Assembly: GCF_002531825.1 (NCBI RefSeq)
Contig: NZ_NWSX01000020.1
Coordinates: forward strand, 34,233-98,232
Source: Rhizobium sp. J15
GTDB taxonomy: Bacteria; Pseudomonadota; Alphaproteobacteria; Rhizobiales; Rhizobiaceae
Length of the DNA stretch: 64,000 nt
Reading direction: 5' to 3'
A program made the position numbers and the translations under genes. Below are positions 62,976 through 64,000 of this stretch, in pieces. Position 1 is the stretch's first letter, and every line of letters begins with the position of its first letter. The notes under the pieces are model-generated. The model saw nothing but the letters and a program-made list of their open reading frames with translations. It did not search any database and had not been told where the DNA came from.

Positions 62976-63306
62976 ATATTCCCGCGAAGCGGAGCGGGAT
63001 TTCGAACTTATATTCGACCATCTCTTTGCCGCCTACAGCGATCTCGGCGATCGCGCGGAAGAGGCCCTGGAGCGGGCGGCGGGCCGGGTCCGCGAGCTGC
63101 GTTCGTCGATCCGGCGGCTCACCGAAACACCTCACATCGGAACACTGCGATCCGATATTTATCCGGGCATCCGCTTCCTGCGGCGAGACAAGGCGGCAAT
63201 TTGGTTTCTGCCGGCGGCGGATCGCCAGACGATTATCGTTGCCGCCATCTTTTTCGGCGCTCAGGATCATATCCGCCACATGATGAGGCGGCTGCTAGAA
63301 AGCTAG
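62962..63306 (+). CDS. RelE/ParE-family toxin
   Basis: 114 residues from GTG at 62962, inside the end of the antitoxin gene. The fold is read from KIEYSREAERDFELIFDHLF, RELRSSIRRLTETPHIGTLR, FLRRDKAAIWFLPAADRQTI and IIVAAIFFGAQDHIRHMMRRL. The C-terminal basic helix and IHR-type residues are like ParE toxins that inhibit DNA gyrase. Unlike the module at 51936-52470, this pair is intact. Confidence 0.88.
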   Translation: MWKIEYSREAERDFELIFDHLFAAYSDLGDRAEEALERAAGRVRELRSSIRRLTETPHIGTLRSDIYPGIRFLRRDKAAIWFLPAADRQTIIVAAIFFGAQDHIRHMMRRLLES

Positions 63307-63361
63307 GAACGGCGATATCACCTGGTCGGTCGCAGCAACCTTCAGAGGAGGGCCCTCATTG

Positions 63362-63754
63362 ATGAAGGCAGAAGCGATGCCGACCGAGGCATTCACCATG
63401 CCCGAGGTTCAGAGAAGATTGCCCGTCTGGCACGCGATGTCGGACCTGTTCCTCGACACCGAACTGCAAGCACGGGACTATCGTCGGATCGCCAAGGTGC
63501 TCGCCGGGTCTGCCTATTCCCGCGCAGAACTCTGATCCATATTGGAGAACGAGGTGACGCCCGCATTTGCGTCAAATCTCTGGGCGGCCTCCGGCGAATG
63601 GGCCGGTTGGACCGAGAGCGATGCTCGGGCGATCATGCTCCAGTCGCGATCCAGGCGAGAGGTTTGGGTCATATCGTGGCTGAAGCGGCTGATGCACCGG
63701 CGCTTCATCAAGCAGGAATGGAAGAAAATCGAGGAGTTTCTCGAAAAGGGATGA
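63362..63754 (+). pseudogene. Hypothetical protein (DUF7079-like) gene interrupted by one TGA
   Basis: The frame opens at ATG 63362, reads 57 residues ending SAYSRAEL, meets TGA at 63533-63535, and continues in the same frame for 73 codons to 63754. The two parts read as one protein: LPVWHAMSDLFLDTELQARD, YRRIAKVLAGSAYSRAEL, stop, then ENEVTPAFASNLWAASGEWA and GWTESDARAIML. The whole fits a small protein family of about 130 residues that I recall as DUF7079. A single C-to-T change (CGA to TGA) could explain the break. No function known. Confidence 0.65.
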
Positions 63755-63783
63755 CGAGCCGGCCGGCCGCCGGTTGTCGGCAG

Positions 63784-63963
63784 TTACGACACGACCCGGT
63801 TGCGGCCGTTCCTTTTCGCCGCATAGAGATTTTGATCGGCGATCTCCAGAATCTCGTTGGGTGAATTGGCGGAGAGGGTGCCGGCGACGCCGATGCTGAT
63901 CGTCCGCGCAGGCCGTTGCAGATCTCCGACCAGTCCCAAACCGTCAATACAACATGCGACGGG
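63784..63963 (-). pseudogene. Remnant of a GGDEF-domain (diguanylate cyclase) gene
   Basis: The minus strand encodes RTISIGVAGTLSANSPNEIL followed by EIADQNLYAAKRNGRNRVVS and TAA at 63784-63786, which is the C-terminal quarter of a GGDEF domain. Upstream the frame is closed by TAG at 63964-63966 and the sequence turns into non-coding DNA with an intergenic-repeat look (63961-64000). The GGDEF active site itself is not present. The rest could lie beyond the window only if a frameshift separates it. Confidence 0.6.
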
Positions 63964-64000
63964 CTAGAGCGTCGGGCGCGATTTTTGAATCCTGCTCGAT

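Noticed and set aside
63533..63535. TGA as a selenocysteine codon
   Set aside because: No selenocysteine-insertion hairpin is evident just downstream, and the family is not known to have Cys at this site. A nonsense mutation is simpler.

Overview
The window looks like part of a replicon of a fast-growing rhizobium of the Rhizobium leguminosarum/etli type. The evidence is high GC with GC-rich third codon positions, dense operons with 4-base or 1-base overlaps, very many ABC uptake systems with LacI, GntR or LuxR regulators, and intergenic palindromes of the kinds common in Rhizobiaceae. No rRNA, tRNA, phage, insertion sequence or CRISPR array was seen. The species is inferred; no marker gene was available.

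Layout. 1-4852 (+): end of a sugar-type ABC importer operon (two permeases, UgpC-like ATPase) with a glycerophosphodiester phosphodiesterase, a LacI regulator and an inositol-monophosphatase-family enzyme. 4849-11921 (-): a Dpp/Opp-type ABC importer (binding protein, two permeases, two ATPases), a class-V aminotransferase and a second, atypical GDPD-like protein. 12046-20025: a probable organosulfur acquisition cluster with an LLM flavin monooxygenase, an Rbs-like ABC importer, two DszC/SfnB-type flavoproteins and a 20-codon leader ORF. 20108-28534: a LacI regulator divergent from a dehydrogenase/isomerase/ABC sugar operon, with a clear palindromic operator, plus a second IMPase-family gene. 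28667-30991: MsrA, an alpha/beta hydrolase and a methyltransferase. 31017-38249 (-): a BMP-type (nucleoside-like) ABC importer with an amidase and a CodA-like deaminase. 38589-40395 (+): a phospholipid-type operon (acyltransferase, CdsA-like) led by an internally deleted CDP-alcohol phosphatidyltransferase. 40422-42200 (-): CbpM/CbpA chaperone pair and a universal stress protein with an FNR/FixK box. 42406-45369: a dehydrogenase and the two halves of a Tm-1-like system. 45491-51901 (+): GntR-regulated ABC sugar operon with a dehydrogenase and a cupin. 51936-52470 (-): parD with a frameshifted parE. 52681-53556: YghU-like glutathione transferase. 53627-61587: a peptide ABC importer, two proline-iminopeptidase-like hydrolases and a LuxR solo. 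61613-64000: acetamidase/formamidase, an intact ParDE-type pair, a gene broken by one in-frame stop and a remnant of a GGDEF gene.

The most striking region is 53.6-61.6 kb. It matches the gene plan of plant-signal LuxR-solo loci (PipR/OryR/XccR/NesR type), in which a LuxR solo with Met and Trp at the TraR W57/Y61 positions sits beside proline iminopeptidase and peptide transporter genes. Two copies of one polar 22-bp element, ACCCTAT-N8-ATAGCTG, lie upstream of the two hydrolase genes. Each is oriented toward its hydrolase and placed about 32-34 bp (centre to centre) from a possible -10. This suggests a small regulon: the leftward pip + ABC operon and the rightward second pip gene.

Other points worth attention are the leader ORF before the SfnB-family gene, four decayed genes (CDP-alcohol transferase, parE, the stop-interrupted gene at 63.4 kb, GGDEF remnant), a Cys in place of Asp at a specificity position of the CodA-like deaminase, and several candidate operators. 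All calls come from reading the sequence; no database search was run.
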